Source: Rhizorhabdus histidinilytica (GTDB lineage: Bacteria > Pseudomonadota > Alphaproteobacteria > Sphingomonadales > Sphingomonadaceae). Taken from it: a DNA stretch of 64,000 bases. The position numbers were made by a program, and so were the translations under genes. Below the pieces are notes generated by a model, which made no database searches, was not told the origin of the DNA, and saw only the letters and a list, made by a program, of their open reading frames with translations. The first letter of the stretch is position 1. Each line of letters begins with the position of its first letter. The DNA is taken from contig NZ_FUYM01000011.1 in assembly GCF_900167915.1 (NCBI RefSeq), positions 62,001 through 126,000 on the forward strand. Direction: 5' to 3'. This document shows, piece by piece, positions 36,248 to 46,300 of the stretch.

Positions 36248-37372
36248 ATGTCCATCCGCCCGTGGCGCGACATCCAGCGCCGTCAGTCGCGCCAGATCAT
36301 GGTCGGCAACGTCGCCGTCGGCGGCGGCGCGCCGGTCACCGTCCAGACGATGACCAACACCCCGACCGAGGACGCCAGGGCGACGATCGACCAGATCCGC
36401 CGCTGCGAGGATGCGGGCGCCGACATCATCCGCGTCTCATGTCCCGACGAAGCGTCGACCGCCGCGCTGAAGCAGATCGTCCGCGCCGCAAAGGTGCCGA
36501 TCGTCGCCGACATCCATTTCCACTATAAGCGCGCGCTCGAGGCGGCCGATGCGGGCGCCGCCTGTCTGCGCATCAACCCCGGCAACATCGGCTCGGCCGA
36601 ACGCGTGGCCGAGGTCGTTCGCGCCGCCAAGGCCAACGGCTGCTCGATGCGGATCGGCGTCAACGCCGGCAGCCTCGAGAAGGACCTGCTGGAGAAATAT
36701 GGCGAGCCCTGCCCCGAGGCGCTGGTCGAAAGCGCGCTCGACCATATCAAGCTGCTCCAGGACCATGATTTCCACGAGTACAAGGTCGCGGTGAAGGCGT
36801 CGGACGTGTTCCTCGCCGTGTCGGCCTATATGGGGCTGGCCGAGGCGGTCGACTGCCCGCTCCACCTGGGTATCACCGAGGCGGGCGGGCTGATCGGCGG
36901 CACCGTCAAGTCGGCGATCGGCATCGGTAACCTGCTCTGGGCCGGGATCGGCGACACGATCCGCGTCTCGCTGTCGGCCGAACCCGAGGAGGAGGTCCGC
37001 GTCGGCTTCGAGATATTGAAGGCGCTCGGTATCCGTAATCGCGGCGTCCGCGTCGTTTCCTGCCCGTCCTGCGCGCGCCAAGGCTTCGACGTGATCCGCA
37101 CCGTCCAGACGCTCGAGGAACGGCTCCAGCATATCCGCGTGCCGTTGTCGCTGTCGGTGCTCGGCTGCGTCGTCAACGGCCCCGGCGAGGCGCGCGAGAC
37201 CGACATCGGCCTGACCGGCGGCGGCGCCGGCAAGCATATGGTCTATCTGTCGGGTGTCACCGACCACACCGTGCAGGGCGCCGACATGGTCGACCATATC
37301 GTCCGGCTGGTCGAGGCGAAGGCCGCCGAGATCGAGGCAGCCGAGGCGGCACAGGCGCAAGCGGCCGAATGA
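36248..37372 (+). CDS. ispG: 4-hydroxy-3-methylbut-2-enyl diphosphate synthase (flavodoxin)
   Basis: 374 residues; penultimate step of the MEP isoprenoid pathway, converting methylerythritol cyclodiphosphate to HMBPP. TIM-barrel motifs: [40 protein letters not shown] and [16 protein letters not shown]. The 4Fe-4S cysteines lie in [14 protein letters not shown] and [20 protein letters not shown]. The start ATG 36248 fits the family; the longer frame upstream is a repeat-rich gap (36069-36247) with a GATGCCGGCGGGGGCCGGC hairpin near 36164. A glutamate/alanine-rich tail ends the protein. Confidence 0.96.
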   Translation: MSIRPWRDIQRRQSRQIMVGNVAVGGGAPVTVQTMTNTPTEDARATIDQIRRCEDAGADIIRVSCPDEASTAALKQIVRAAKVPIVADIHFHYKRALEAADAGAACLRINPGNIGSAERVAEVVRAAKANGCSMRIGVNAGSLEKDLLEKYGEPCPEALVESALDHIKLLQDHDFHEYKVAVKASDVFLAVSAYMGLAEAVDCPLHLGITEAGGLIGGTVKSAIGIGNLLWAGIGDTIRVSLSAEPEEEVRVGFEILKALGIRNRGVRVVSCPSCARQGFDVIRTVQTLEERLQHIRVPLSLSVLGCVVNGPGEARETDIGLTGGGAGKHMVYLSGVTDHTVQGADMVDHIVRLVEAKAAEIEAAEAAQAQAAE

Positions 37373-37415
37373 CGCCAGTCCGTCGCCCCGGCCGAGGCCG
37401 GGGCCGTCCCGCCCG

Positions 37416-38303
37416 ATGAGCAGGCAGGCCTCCCCGGCGATCGCCTTCGCGGTCGCCTGCCTCGGCATCGCCGTCTTTTCGTCGATGGACGCGGTGGTGA
37501 AGGCGCTCGCGCTCGCGATCGGCACCTATGACACGCTGCTCTGGCGCGGTTTCGCCGGAATCGGCTTCGGCGCGATTCCCTGGCTGTGGTCGCGCCCTGT
37601 CCGTCCATCGCGCGCGGCGATGCGGCTGCACGTCGAGCGCGGGGCGGTGTCGGCGGTGATGGCGATGCTGTTCTTCTGGGGGCTCGCGCGCACGCCGATG
37701 GCACAGGCGATCGCGCTGACCTTCATCGCTCCGCTGATCGCGCAGGGGCTGGCGGTGCTGCTGCTCAAGGAACGGATGAAGCGCGGCGCGCTGCTCGGCT
37801 CGGCGATGGGGTTCGGTGGCGTGCTCGTCATCCTCTGGGGGCAGGCGCATGCCGCGATGGGGCCCGATGCCCTGCTCGGCGCGCTGGCGGTGCTGCTGTC
37901 GGCGGTCGCCTACGCCTACAACATCATCCTGATGCGGCGGCAGGCGCAGGTCGCCGATCCCTATGAGGTCGCTTTCTTCCAGAGCGTGTTCATGGCGCTG
38001 TGCCTCGCCCTCGCCATGCCCTGGTTCGCGCATCTGCCGCCGGCCGGCGACGTTCCGCTGATCCTGTTCGCGGCGTTGCTCGCGACGGTCTCGCTGGTGC
38101 TTCTGAGCTGGGCCTATGCGCGCGCCGAGGCGAGCTATCTCGCCCCCGTCGAGTTCACCGCCTTCATCTGGGCCAGCCTGTGGGGCTTTGTCTTCTTCGA
38201 GGAGAAGGTGGGGCTGGCGACCCTGGCGGGGGCGGCGCTGATCGTCGCCGGCTGCCTGATAGCGGCCCGGGCACCCAATATGGAAAGAGACGTGATCCCA
38301 TGA
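37416..38303 (+). CDS. EamA-family (DMT) transporter
   Basis: 295 residues with about ten membrane helices in two EamA halves: AIAFAVACLGIAVFSSMDAVV, LLWRGFAGIGFGAIPWLW, AQAIALTFIAPLIAQGLAVL in the first, and LLGALAVLLSAVAYAYNIIL, VALVLLSWAYAR-like and FTAFIWASLWGFVFFEE in the second. A drug/metabolite exporter of unknown substrate. A 4-bp overlap couples it to the acetyltransferase gene. Confidence 0.9.
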   Translation: MSRQASPAIAFAVACLGIAVFSSMDAVVKALALAIGTYDTLLWRGFAGIGFGAIPWLWSRPVRPSRAAMRLHVERGAVSAVMAMLFFWGLARTPMAQAIALTFIAPLIAQGLAVLLLKERMKRGALLGSAMGFGGVLVILWGQAHAAMGPDALLGALAVLLSAVAYAYNIILMRRQAQVADPYEVAFFQSVFMALCLALAMPWFAHLPPAGDVPLILFAALLATVSLVLLSWAYARAEASYLAPVEFTAFIWASLWGFVFFEEKVGLATLAGAALIVAGCLIAARAPNMERDVIP

Positions 38304-38779
38304 CCGACCCCATCGTCCGCCGCGCCCGCCCCGGCGACGAGCACGACATCCTCCGCCTGATCCACGCGCTTGCCGTCTATGAGCGCGCGCCCGATGCCGT
38401 CGAGGCGACTCCCGAGGGGCTCGCGGCGTTGCTGTTCGGGGACGGGGCGAAGGTGTTCGCCCATGTCGCCGAACAGGGCGGCCGGGTGGTCGGCATCGCT
38501 GTGTGGTTCTTCAACTTCTCGACCTGGACGGGCCGTCACGGCCTCTATCTGGAGGACCTGTTCGTCGATCCCGACGCGCGGGGCGGCGGCGTCGCCCGCG
38601 CGCTATTCCAGGCGCTGGGCCGCGAGGCTGAGGCGCACGACTGCGCGCGGATCGACTGGGGCGTGCTCGACTGGAACGAACTGGCCAAGGGCTTCTACCG
38701 CCGACTGGGCGGCCGTCACATGGAGGGTTGGGAGCCCTGGCGGCTCGACGGCGACGCACTGGCCGCGCTGAAGGAGTAG
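38300..38779 (+). CDS. GNAT-family N-acetyltransferase (diamine acetyltransferase-like)
   Basis: 159 residues. The GNAT core is GRHGLYLEDLFVDPDARGGG followed by VARALFQALGREAEAHDCAR (acetyl-CoA pyrophosphate loop R-G-G-G-V-A) and WNELAKGFYRRLGGRHMEGW. The WFFNFSTWTGRHGLYLEDLF pattern is close to spermidine/spermine or thialysine acetyltransferases. Coupling to the DMT exporter may indicate acetylation and export of an amine; that link is inference. Confidence 0.88.
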   Translation: MTDPIVRRARPGDEHDILRLIHALAVYERAPDAVEATPEGLAALLFGDGAKVFAHVAEQGGRVVGIAVWFFNFSTWTGRHGLYLEDLFVDPDARGGGVARALFQALGREAEAHDCARIDWGVLDWNELAKGFYRRLGGRHMEGWEPWRLDGDALAALKE

Positions 38780-38825
38780 GGCTTCGGCCTTCCCTTCATG
38801 ACGGGCAGAGTGTCGGCGCCCCCGC

Positions 38826-39470
38826 TTACCCGCCGCCGAGCACGTTGATCGTGAAGGCGAGCACGCCGATGTTGAAGATGAAGGCGGCGAAGCAGTGGAG
38901 GATCACCACGCGCCGGATCGCCCGTCCGCCGATCTCGACGTCGGAAGTCTGGAAGGTCATGCCCAGCGTGAAGGCGAAATAGATGAAGTCCCAATAATCG
39001 GGCTCGTCCTCGCTGGGGAAGCCGAGGCCGCCCGCGTCGCCGCCTTTCGCGTCGCGGCTGTAGAAGAGATGCGCGTAATGCAGCGCATAGACCATGTTGC
39101 TGAACAGCCAGGCGACCAGCAGCGTGCCGATGATCAGCCCGACGATACCGGGGTTCGCCGCGCCGCGCGCCGACAGCTCCTCCGCGATCGCGACCAGGAT
39201 CACGCTGCACACCGTTCCGGTGATCGCGAGCAGGGTGACGCGGTTGGCGTCGTTGCGCTCGGCGGACTCGCGCATCGCATCGGGCGCGCGGCCGAGCAGA
39301 GGGAGGCAGGACAGCAGGAAGACGATCGCGCCGATGTCGAAGCCGATCATCGCCGCGCGGGTCCAGCCCATCGAGCGGAAGGCGACGAGGAAACCGATGA
39401 TGCCCAGCGCCAGGAAGGCGAGGAAGCGCGGCGGCGCGAGACGGTGGCCGAGATCGAGCGGGGCTGCCAT
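38826..39470 (-). CDS. DUF1345 integral membrane protein
   Basis: 214 residues, mostly hydrophobic with about five helices (FLAFLALGIIGFLVAF, AAMIGFDIGAIVFLLSCLPL, GLIIGTLLVAWLFSNMVYAL, LHCFAAFIFNIGVLAFTINV). The family signature NMVYALHYAHLFY and DEPDYWDFIYFAFTLGMTFQ, TSDVEI is present. Function is unknown in the family. Confidence 0.88.
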   Translation of the reverse strand: MAAPLDLGHRLAPPRFLAFLALGIIGFLVAFRSMGWTRAAMIGFDIGAIVFLLSCLPLLGRAPDAMRESAERNDANRVTLLAITGTVCSVILVAIAEELSARGAANPGIVGLIIGTLLVAWLFSNMVYALHYAHLFYSRDAKGGDAGGLGFPSEDEPDYWDFIYFAFTLGMTFQTSDVEIGGRAIRRVVILHCFAAFIFNIGVLAFTINVLGGG

Positions 39471-39504
39471 GGCCCCCGTCTAGCTTAAGCGGGATCGCCC
39501 CGCT

Positions 39505-39834
39505 ATGGCCCGCCGCATGGCTTGGATATGGTTGATCGTCGGTGGTTGCTTCGAAGTGGGCTTCACCACCTGCCTGCGCTTCGTCGACGGGTTCCGCAAC
39601 ATTCCCTGGACACTGGGCTTCCTCGCCTCGGTGACGCTGTCGATGGGCCTGCTCGAGGTCGCGAGCCGGTCGATCCCGATGGGTACCGCCTATGCCGTCT
39701 GGGGCGGGATCGGCGCGATCGGGACGGTGATCGTCGGCATGGCCTGGTTCGGCGAACCGGCGACGCCGCTGCGCATCGTCCTTATCTTCGCGATCGTCGC
39801 CTGCATCGCGGGGCTCAAGCTGACCGCGCATTGA
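39505..39834 (+). CDS. Small multidrug resistance (SMR/SugE-like) transporter
   Basis: 109 residues and four helices: MAWIWLIVGGCFEVGFTTCL, TLGFLASVTLSMGLLEVASR, GTAYAVWGGIGAIGTVIVGM and IVLIFAIVACIAGLKL. The first helix has the conserved Glu (FEVG) used for proton/substrate coupling, and GTAYAVWGGIGA is the family dimer motif. Start could also be ATG 39517. Substrates of SugE-like pumps include guanidinium and quaternary ammonium compounds. Confidence 0.9.
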   Translation: MARRMAWIWLIVGGCFEVGFTTCLRFVDGFRNIPWTLGFLASVTLSMGLLEVASRSIPMGTAYAVWGGIGAIGTVIVGMAWFGEPATPLRIVLIFAIVACIAGLKLTAH

Positions 39835-39853
39835 GGCGGCCGGGCCGCGAAGC

Positions 39854-40747
39854 TCAGAGGCCGGTCCCGAAGCGAAGCCGCGCGCGGATGCCGAAGACGC
39901 GCGGTTCGCCGGCGATCTGCGCGGCGGCGCCCCGTACCGGCGGGCCGGCATGGCGGGCGCCCAGCAGGTTGGCAGCGAGCGCCTCGACCTCGAAACCATC
40001 GGAAAAGGCGTAGCCGAGCTGCGCGTTGACCAGCGTGGCCGCACCCAGGCCGCCGCCGTCGCGGCCGAGGCTCATCGCCGACTGATAGGCGAGGCTGGGA
40101 ATGAAGGCGATCCGCCCTGCGCCGGCCGGGATCAGCACCACCGCGCCGAACGAGGCCGACCGGTCGGACGAGAGCCGGAATTTCCGGCCGTCGCGAACAC
40201 GGTTCTTGAGCCGGCCCTCGCGATAGGCGGCGGCGACGAACAGGCTGACATGCTCGTTCGCCGTCCAGCGTGCCATGCTTTCCACGCCATAGGTCTTGGC
40301 CTTGCCCGCGCTGGCCGTCATCAGCCGGCCGTTCTGACGCAGGCTGGTCTCCAGGTTGCGGAACTTGTTGTAGGAGAAGCCCGCCTGGATCGTGATCGGG
40401 TCGGCGAGGGTGCCGCGCAACCCCACCTCATAGTCATCGGTCTGCCTGCCCGGCAGGCGGCTGAAGCGCGGCGCATCGCGCAGCAGCAGCGATGGCGACG
40501 GCGCATCGGTGCTGCTGCGTGCGAAGCTGATCAGCCTTTCCCCGTCGGGGGCCGGCCCGAGCGCGCGGACGCGGGCGACATCGGTGCGATGGGGGCGGGG
40601 TTCGCCGATCAGCCGGCCGACGCTGAATGGCCGGTTGCGCAGGCCGATCCAGCCGGCCGGCGCATCGGCGACGGCGAGCGGCTGGGCAATGGCCGGTTCG
40701 GGCAGCATGGCGAGGCCGAGCGTCGCCAGTCCGATGAGCGGTCGCAT
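39854..40747 (-). CDS. Short TonB-dependent-receptor-like beta-barrel protein without plug
   Basis: 297 residues. A signal peptide (LATLGLAMLPEPAIA) is followed by about 85 residues without family features and then sequence typical of the last third of a TonB-dependent receptor: TDDYEVGLRGTLADPITIQA, ASAGKAKTYGVESMARWTAN, LVNAQLGYAFSDGFEVEALA and NLLGARHAG, ending in a terminal aromatic-type strand (FGIRARLRFGTGL). No TonB box or plug domain is seen. It may be a remnant of a receptor that kept an exported form, or a small porin-like protein. Confidence 0.65.
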   Translation of the reverse strand: MRPLIGLATLGLAMLPEPAIAQPLAVADAPAGWIGLRNRPFSVGRLIGEPRPHRTDVARVRALGPAPDGERLISFARSSTDAPSPSLLLRDAPRFSRLPGRQTDDYEVGLRGTLADPITIQAGFSYNKFRNLETSLRQNGRLMTASAGKAKTYGVESMARWTANEHVSLFVAAAYREGRLKNRVRDGRKFRLSSDRSASFGAVVLIPAGAGRIAFIPSLAYQSAMSLGRDGGGLGAATLVNAQLGYAFSDGFEVEALAANLLGARHAGPPVRGAAAQIAGEPRVFGIRARLRFGTGL

Positions 40748-41066
40748 GGTCTTCCCCCTGTCCCCGTGGTTTTAGCCGCGAGCGATGACCGCGCGATGGC
40801 GCCCGCGAGTCGGAGGCGGGTCATCCGGGCGTCAGAAATATTGCCGTGCGCGGGGCGGGGGCCGTGTCCCGAATCACGCGCCAGCGCCCGAACGCCATGC
40901 TATGCTCGGCGCAAGACGAGATGGCCGGTGCTGTGATCGAGATGACAGCGGCGGGCGTTTCCGGACGTTAAGGCTGGCCGCCGACGATTTCGTCTTGCCT
41001 GGGGCAACCGGGCGCTCTCCCGTCCCGTATAGGAGATGGGGACGGGGGGCATGACAGGGGTATGCT
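40748..41066. other. 319-bp intergenic region without a recognised gene
   Basis: Lies between the divergent receptor-like gene and the exported-protein operon. It is less GC-biased near 40830-40845 (TCAGAAATATTGCCG), where a promoter for the right-hand operon could lie. No RNA, repeat or convincing frame was found. Confidence 0.5.
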
Positions 41067-41459
41067 ATGTTGCGAGAGTCGATGCGTCTTGCCGTGATGG
41101 CCGTGCTGGCGGCGGGGATGGTTCTGCCGGCCGTGGCGCAGGCGGCCGACGCCCCGGCGATCAAGGCCTATAAGCGCGATCCGTTGCCGATCTACGACGA
41201 TGCGGGGACCAAGCTGCGGGACGTGCCGGTCGCGTCGATGCCGGCGGCCGGATCGGCGGGGGCGCAGGTGGTCGGCGCCAAGGCCGGCTTCGTCGGCGTG
41301 CGGCTCGACGGCAAGCTCGCCTGGCTGCGCCTGTCGACGGTCGACTATGTCGGCGATCTCGCGGCGATCAAGTGCGACGCCAATGCGATGAGCTTCGCCA
41401 AAATGGAAGAGGAAGGTTTGCAGCAGTCGCTGGGGCTCGGCTGCGGCGGGGGCAAGTAG
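41067..41459 (+). CDS. Small exported protein, SH3-like, function unknown
   Basis: 130 residues: signal peptide (RLAVMAVLAAGMVLPAVAQA) and a beta-rich domain. DPLPIYDDAGTKLRDVPVAS and FVGVRLDGKLAWLRLSTVDY resemble a bacterial SH3 fold, in which a loop and a W-L-R-L strand are typical. Two cysteines (IKCDAN and LGCGGGK) may pair. It is first in a three-gene row with an M48 peptidase and a CHAT protease. The start could also be ATG 41082. Confidence 0.7.
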   Translation: MLRESMRLAVMAVLAAGMVLPAVAQAADAPAIKAYKRDPLPIYDDAGTKLRDVPVASMPAAGSAGAQVVGAKAGFVGVRLDGKLAWLRLSTVDYVGDLAAIKCDANAMSFAKMEEEGLQQSLGLGCGGGK

Positions 41460-41498
41460 CGAAGGGAGATCGGGGGGCACAACAGGAGGGTTTTTCAG

Positions 41499-43322
41499 AT
41501 GCGACACAGCATGATCCTGGCGGCCGTGGCGATTGCGCTCGGCACCGCCCCTACGATCGACGCCGCCCCCAAGAAGAAGCGCGCCGCCGCGCCCGCCAAG
41601 GTCGCGGCCGCCCCGGCCGAACCGGTGGTGGCTTCGCTCCCCGACGCGCCCTATGTCCCGCTCACCGGCTGCCCGGTGCCGCCGGCCGGATCGCTGGCCG
41701 CGGTGAAAAAGGTCGACAAGAAGGCGCGCGGCAAATTCTCGATCGACAAGGCACCGTTCATCTCGACCCTCGACGCTGGCGACCTATGCGTCTCCGGCAA
41801 CAAGATGCGCAGCGGGGCGGGCGACACCGCCGGATCCATGGGCCTGTCGGCGCAGGTGATGAACACCCGCTCGGCACGGATGGACCTGGTCGACATCCCC
41901 GCCTTCGAGCGCGAGCTGCGGCCGGTGCTCGAGGCCTTTGGCAAGGCCTGGCCCTATGCCCCGCTCGAACGCACGCCCAAGCTGCTGTTCCGCGCCGACG
42001 AGGCCTATCAGGCGCAGGCGCTGCCCGACAACACGATTGTCGTGTCGATGGGGCTGCTGGAGGCGGCGCAGTCCGATTCGGAGGTGCTGTTCGTCCTCGC
42101 CCACGAATATTCGCACCTGCTGCTCGGGCATTTCGCCAAGGCGGAGACGATCGCCGGCGCGCGCGGCGCGACCCAGGCGGTGTCGGTCGCGTGGAGCGCG
42201 GGCAGCGCCTTCACCGCGATGAAGCGGAGCGGCGGCAACGTCTCGCTGGCGACGATGCAGAGCGGGATGGACGCGGGCGCCCGCCGCGCAGCGCCGGTGG
42301 CCGAGGCGCTGCGCTTCGCGGTCGACGACATCTTCGCGACCTCGTGGAACCGCGACCAGGAGAATGAGGCCGACGCGCTGGCGGTCGACCTGCTGATCCG
42401 CAGCAACATGACGATCGACAGCTACGCCAATGTGTTCGAGCGGCTCCAGAAGGCGTTCGAGGCGCAGAAGGCCTCCTACGACAAGCGCAAGGCCGCGGCC
42501 GACGCGGCGCAGGCCAGCATGGGCGAGGCGATGAAGGGCTTCGCCACCAGCAATGTGGCGGGCTTCGCCGCGACTGGCGGGGCGGGCATGCAGGGCTTCG
42601 GGTCGGGCCTGCTCAAGACGGCGGGCGGGGCGCTGGTCTCCAACCTCGGCAACATCACCCGCTCGATGGGCGGCGACACCCATCTTCCGCCCGAGGAGCG
42701 GCGCAAGGGTCTGGCCGCCTATTTCCAGGCCGGCTATCCGACCGCCGATCCGCCGATCGACACCGGCGCGCTGATCGGCCGGATCAAGGGCAAGCCCGAA
42801 TTCGCCCGCACGGTGGCGATGCGCAACGCCTATATGAAGGCGCGGGCCAGCTATTTCGCGCAGGACTATGCGGGCGCTTCGGCCCAGCTCCGCGCGCTCG
42901 GCGCCGGCAGCCGCACCGCGCCGACCTTCGTCAACTATGTCGCCGGGCTCGCCGCGCGCGACCAGGGCAATGTCGCGCAGGCAGGGAGCTTCTTCCAGGC
43001 GGCGCGCACCGGCAGCGGAGTCCAGAACCTCCAGCTCTACGAAAGCTATACCGAGATGGAGATCGGCGCGGGCGACATGAGCGACAGCAACGCCCTGATC
43101 GCCGAGGGCAAGGCGCGCTTCAAGGACCCCGACCATTTCAAGAGCATCGAGATCAAGCGCGACATCGCAGCCGGCGACATGGCGGGCGCGCAGCTCGTCT
43201 ACAATGCCTGCATGGCCGTGAAGGGCCGCGACTATATCACCGAACGCTGCAAGGCGGCGATGCCGCAGGCCGCGCAGCAGCCGTCTAACCCGCTCGGCTT
43301 CAAGCTGCCCTTCGGCGGATGA
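41499..43322 (+). CDS. Exported M48-family zinc metallopeptidase
   Basis: 607 residues with a signal peptide (MILAAVAIALGTAPTIDA). The zinc site is FVLAHEYSHLLLGHFAKAET (HExxH near residue 203), with the third ligand Glu in RDQENEADALAVDLLIRS. The C-terminal third (about 430-600) is helical and repeat-like (FARTVAMRNAYMKARASYFA, NYVAGLAARDQGNVAQAGSF), typical of BepA/LoiP-like or TPR-containing M48 enzymes that do envelope protein quality control. Coupled by a 4-bp overlap to the CHAT gene. Confidence 0.9.
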   Translation: MRHSMILAAVAIALGTAPTIDAAPKKKRAAAPAKVAAAPAEPVVASLPDAPYVPLTGCPVPPAGSLAAVKKVDKKARGKFSIDKAPFISTLDAGDLCVSGNKMRSGAGDTAGSMGLSAQVMNTRSARMDLVDIPAFERELRPVLEAFGKAWPYAPLERTPKLLFRADEAYQAQALPDNTIVVSMGLLEAAQSDSEVLFVLAHEYSHLLLGHFAKAETIAGARGATQAVSVAWSAGSAFTAMKRSGGNVSLATMQSGMDAGARRAAPVAEALRFAVDDIFATSWNRDQENEADALAVDLLIRSNMTIDSYANVFERLQKAFEAQKASYDKRKAAADAAQASMGEAMKGFATSNVAGFAATGGAGMQGFGSGLLKTAGGALVSNLGNITRSMGGDTHLPPEERRKGLAAYFQAGYPTADPPIDTGALIGRIKGKPEFARTVAMRNAYMKARASYFAQDYAGASAQLRALGAGSRTAPTFVNYVAGLAARDQGNVAQAGSFFQAARTGSGVQNLQLYESYTEMEIGAGDMSDSNALIAEGKARFKDPDHFKSIEIKRDIAAGDMAGAQLVYNACMAVKGRDYITERCKAAMPQAAQQPSNPLGFKLPFGG

Positions 43323-46300
43323 GGACGATGCCACCGGGCCGGGCAGGCGGCCTGCTCACCGCGCTGGCGCTTGTGCTCGCGGCGCCGCTGTCCGCAGCGG
43401 AGCCGGACGCCGACACGCGGCTGGCCCGGATCGAGGCGGGGATCGGCGCCGCCACCGCCGCGCGGCGATGGGACGAGGCGATCGCGCTCGGCCGCGAGGC
43501 GCTGGCGATCGAGGAGGCGGCGAAGGGCGCCGACCATCCCGAGGTGGGCGGCACGCTGTCGCTGATCGCCGGCTGGCTGGTGCGGCAGGGCAAGCCGGCC
43601 GAGGCGACCCCGCTCTACCGCCGCGCGCTCGCCATCTTCGCCGCGAAGCTGGGTCCCGACGACCGGCTGAGCGAGCAGGCCGCTTCCAACCTTGCCGCCA
43701 ATCTCCAGGCGCTCGGCAGTTATGACGAAGCGGAGGGCCTTTATCGCGCGGCGCTCGGGCGGGCGCGGGCGAAGGCAGGGGAGGAGGGGCGGGCCACCGC
43801 GCTCGCCTATAACAATCTCGCTTATGCGCTCGGCCGGCAGGGGCGCTTCACCGAGGCGCGCGATCTCTACGCCAGGGCGCTCGGCATCGCGCAGCGCTGG
43901 GAGCCCGAGGATCTCGACCTCGCGCTCATCGAGGGCAATGTCGCGTCCAATCTCGACGCACTCGGCCGGCCGATCGAGGCGGAGCCGCTCTACCGCCAGT
44001 CGCTCGCGGTGCGCATCGCGGAGCTGGGCCCCGACGATCCGGCGGTCGCCACCAGCTACAACAATCTCGGCTTCAACCTCGACGGGCAGGGGCGCCATGC
44101 CGACGCCGCCCCGGCCTATCGGCGCGCGCTCGATATCCGCACCGCGATCGACCCCGACGGGCTCGCCGCCGCGACCGGCTACAACAATGCCGCGCACAAT
44201 CTGAACCGGCAGGGCGACTATGCCGGCGCCGCGCCGCTCTATGCCCGTGCGCTCGCCATCTGGCAGCGGACCTATGGGACCGATCATCCGGTGACGGCGA
44301 TCGGCCTGTCCAACGTCGCGGTCAACCTGGAGCGGCAGGGCAAGGCCGCCGAGGCGCAGCCGTTGTTCGAACAGGCGTTGGCGATCCGGCTCAGGACGCT
44401 GCGCGCCGGTCATCCCGACATCGCGACGGCGCGGCTGCGGCTCGGCCATGTGCTGGCGGCGCAGGGCCGCTTCGACGCCGCCTTGCCCTATTATGAGCAA
44501 GGCGTGGCGGCACGCCGCGCGGCGTTCGGCGCCGACCATCCCGCGCTGGCCGAGGCGCTGGCGGATCTCGCCGATCTCTACCTGTCGCTTGGCCGCCCGG
44601 CCGATGCGGTGAAGGCGGCACGCGAGGCCGCGGAGATCGTCCGCCGCCGCCGCGCGGGGCGGATCGGCGACGCGCGCGACAGCGACGGGGCGCAGCAGGC
44701 GATTGCGCGCGCCGAGGCCGGCGACGCCAGCCGCTTCGATCCGCTGGCCGGCGCCTTCGCCACGCTGATCCGCGCGAACTGGGCCGAGGCGGCCCGCTCG
44801 CCCGGCCAGGCGGCGGCGCTCCGGGCCGAGGCCTTCCTCGCCGCGCAGGACCTGTCGGTCTCGGCGGCCGCGCGCAGCATGGCGCGCACCGCCGCCCGCA
44901 CCGCCGCCGGGGAGGGGCCGCTCGGCGCGCTGGTCCGGCGCCAGCAGGACCTGTCCGACCGAGCCGCCGAACTCGACGCGCGGCTGCTCCGCCAGCTCAT
45001 CGCCGGCGACGGTGCGCGCATCGCCCAGACCCGCGACCTGATCGCCGCCAATGCGCGCGACCTGGCCGAGGCCGATCGCCGCCTGGCACAGGACTTTCCC
45101 AGCTATGCGCGGCTGATCGGCGCGCAGAGCGTCGCACTCGGCGAGGCGCGCGGGCGCCTCGGCGCGGCGGACGGCCTGTTGTTGATCGTTGCGGCCGGGG
45201 ATGATCTCTACAGCTTCGCGCTGGGCCCTGGCGACGTTCGCTGGTCGCGCCATGGCGGGGCGGCGGTGGTCGCGGAGACGGTCCGCCGGCTGCGCTGCCA
45301 GGTCGATCCCAAGGGCTGCGGCGACGCCGCGCCGGGCTGGCCGCCGTTCGACCGCACGGCGGCGTTCGGCCTCTATCGCGACCTGATCGCCCCGGTCGAA
45401 CCGGCGCTGGCCGGCAGTCGCGGCCTGTTCGTGGTGACCGGCGGGGCGCTCGCCGAGCTGCCGCTCGGCCTGCTGCCGACGGCGCCACCGGCCACGGGGA
45501 GCGCGGACGCGGCGGCGCTGCGCGACACGCCGTGGCTGGCCGACCGTTATGCGCTGACCGTGCTGCCGGCGGTGTCGGTGCTGCGCGCGGCGCCCGTGAC
45601 CCCGGTGGCGGCGACCGCAGGCGGGCAGGTCCAGTTCGTCGGCTATGGCGCGCCCGCCTTCGTCGGGCCGGCGGGCGAGGGGCGGAACATCGATGATTTC
45701 CTGCGCATTCCGCAGCCGGTCGATCGAGCGGGCCAGGGGCTGGCCGATCCTTCCGCGCTGCGCGAGCTGAGCCCGCTGCCGGGCACCGAGGTCGAGCTCA
45801 AGGCGATGGCCGCGACGCTCAGCGCGACCCCCGAGCTGCTGCACCTCGGCACCGCCGCGACCGAGGGGTCGGTGCGCCGCGACCAGGCGGTCGGCAGCGC
45901 GCGGATCATCGCCTTCGCGACCCATGGCATATTGCCGGGCGAGATCGGCGGCCTGCGCGAGCCTGGCCTCGCCTTCACCCCGCCCGAGACCGGATCGCCC
46001 GAGGACGACGGCCTGCTCGCGGCGTCGGAGGTGACGGGCATGCATCTGTCGGCCGACTGGGTGATCCTGTCCGCCTGCAACACCGCCACCGCCGACGGCA
46101 CCCCCGGCGCCGACAGCCTGTCGAGCCTCGGCCGCGCCTTCCTCTATGCCGGGGCGGGGTCGCTGCTCGCCAGCCGCTGGCGGGTGGCCGACGACGCGAC
46201 GGCGGCGCTGACGGTCGAGACGCTGGTCGCGCGCAAGGCGGGGCTCAGTCGTGCGGCGGCGTTGCAGCAGGCGATGCGCGCGGTGCGTACCGGCCGCCGC

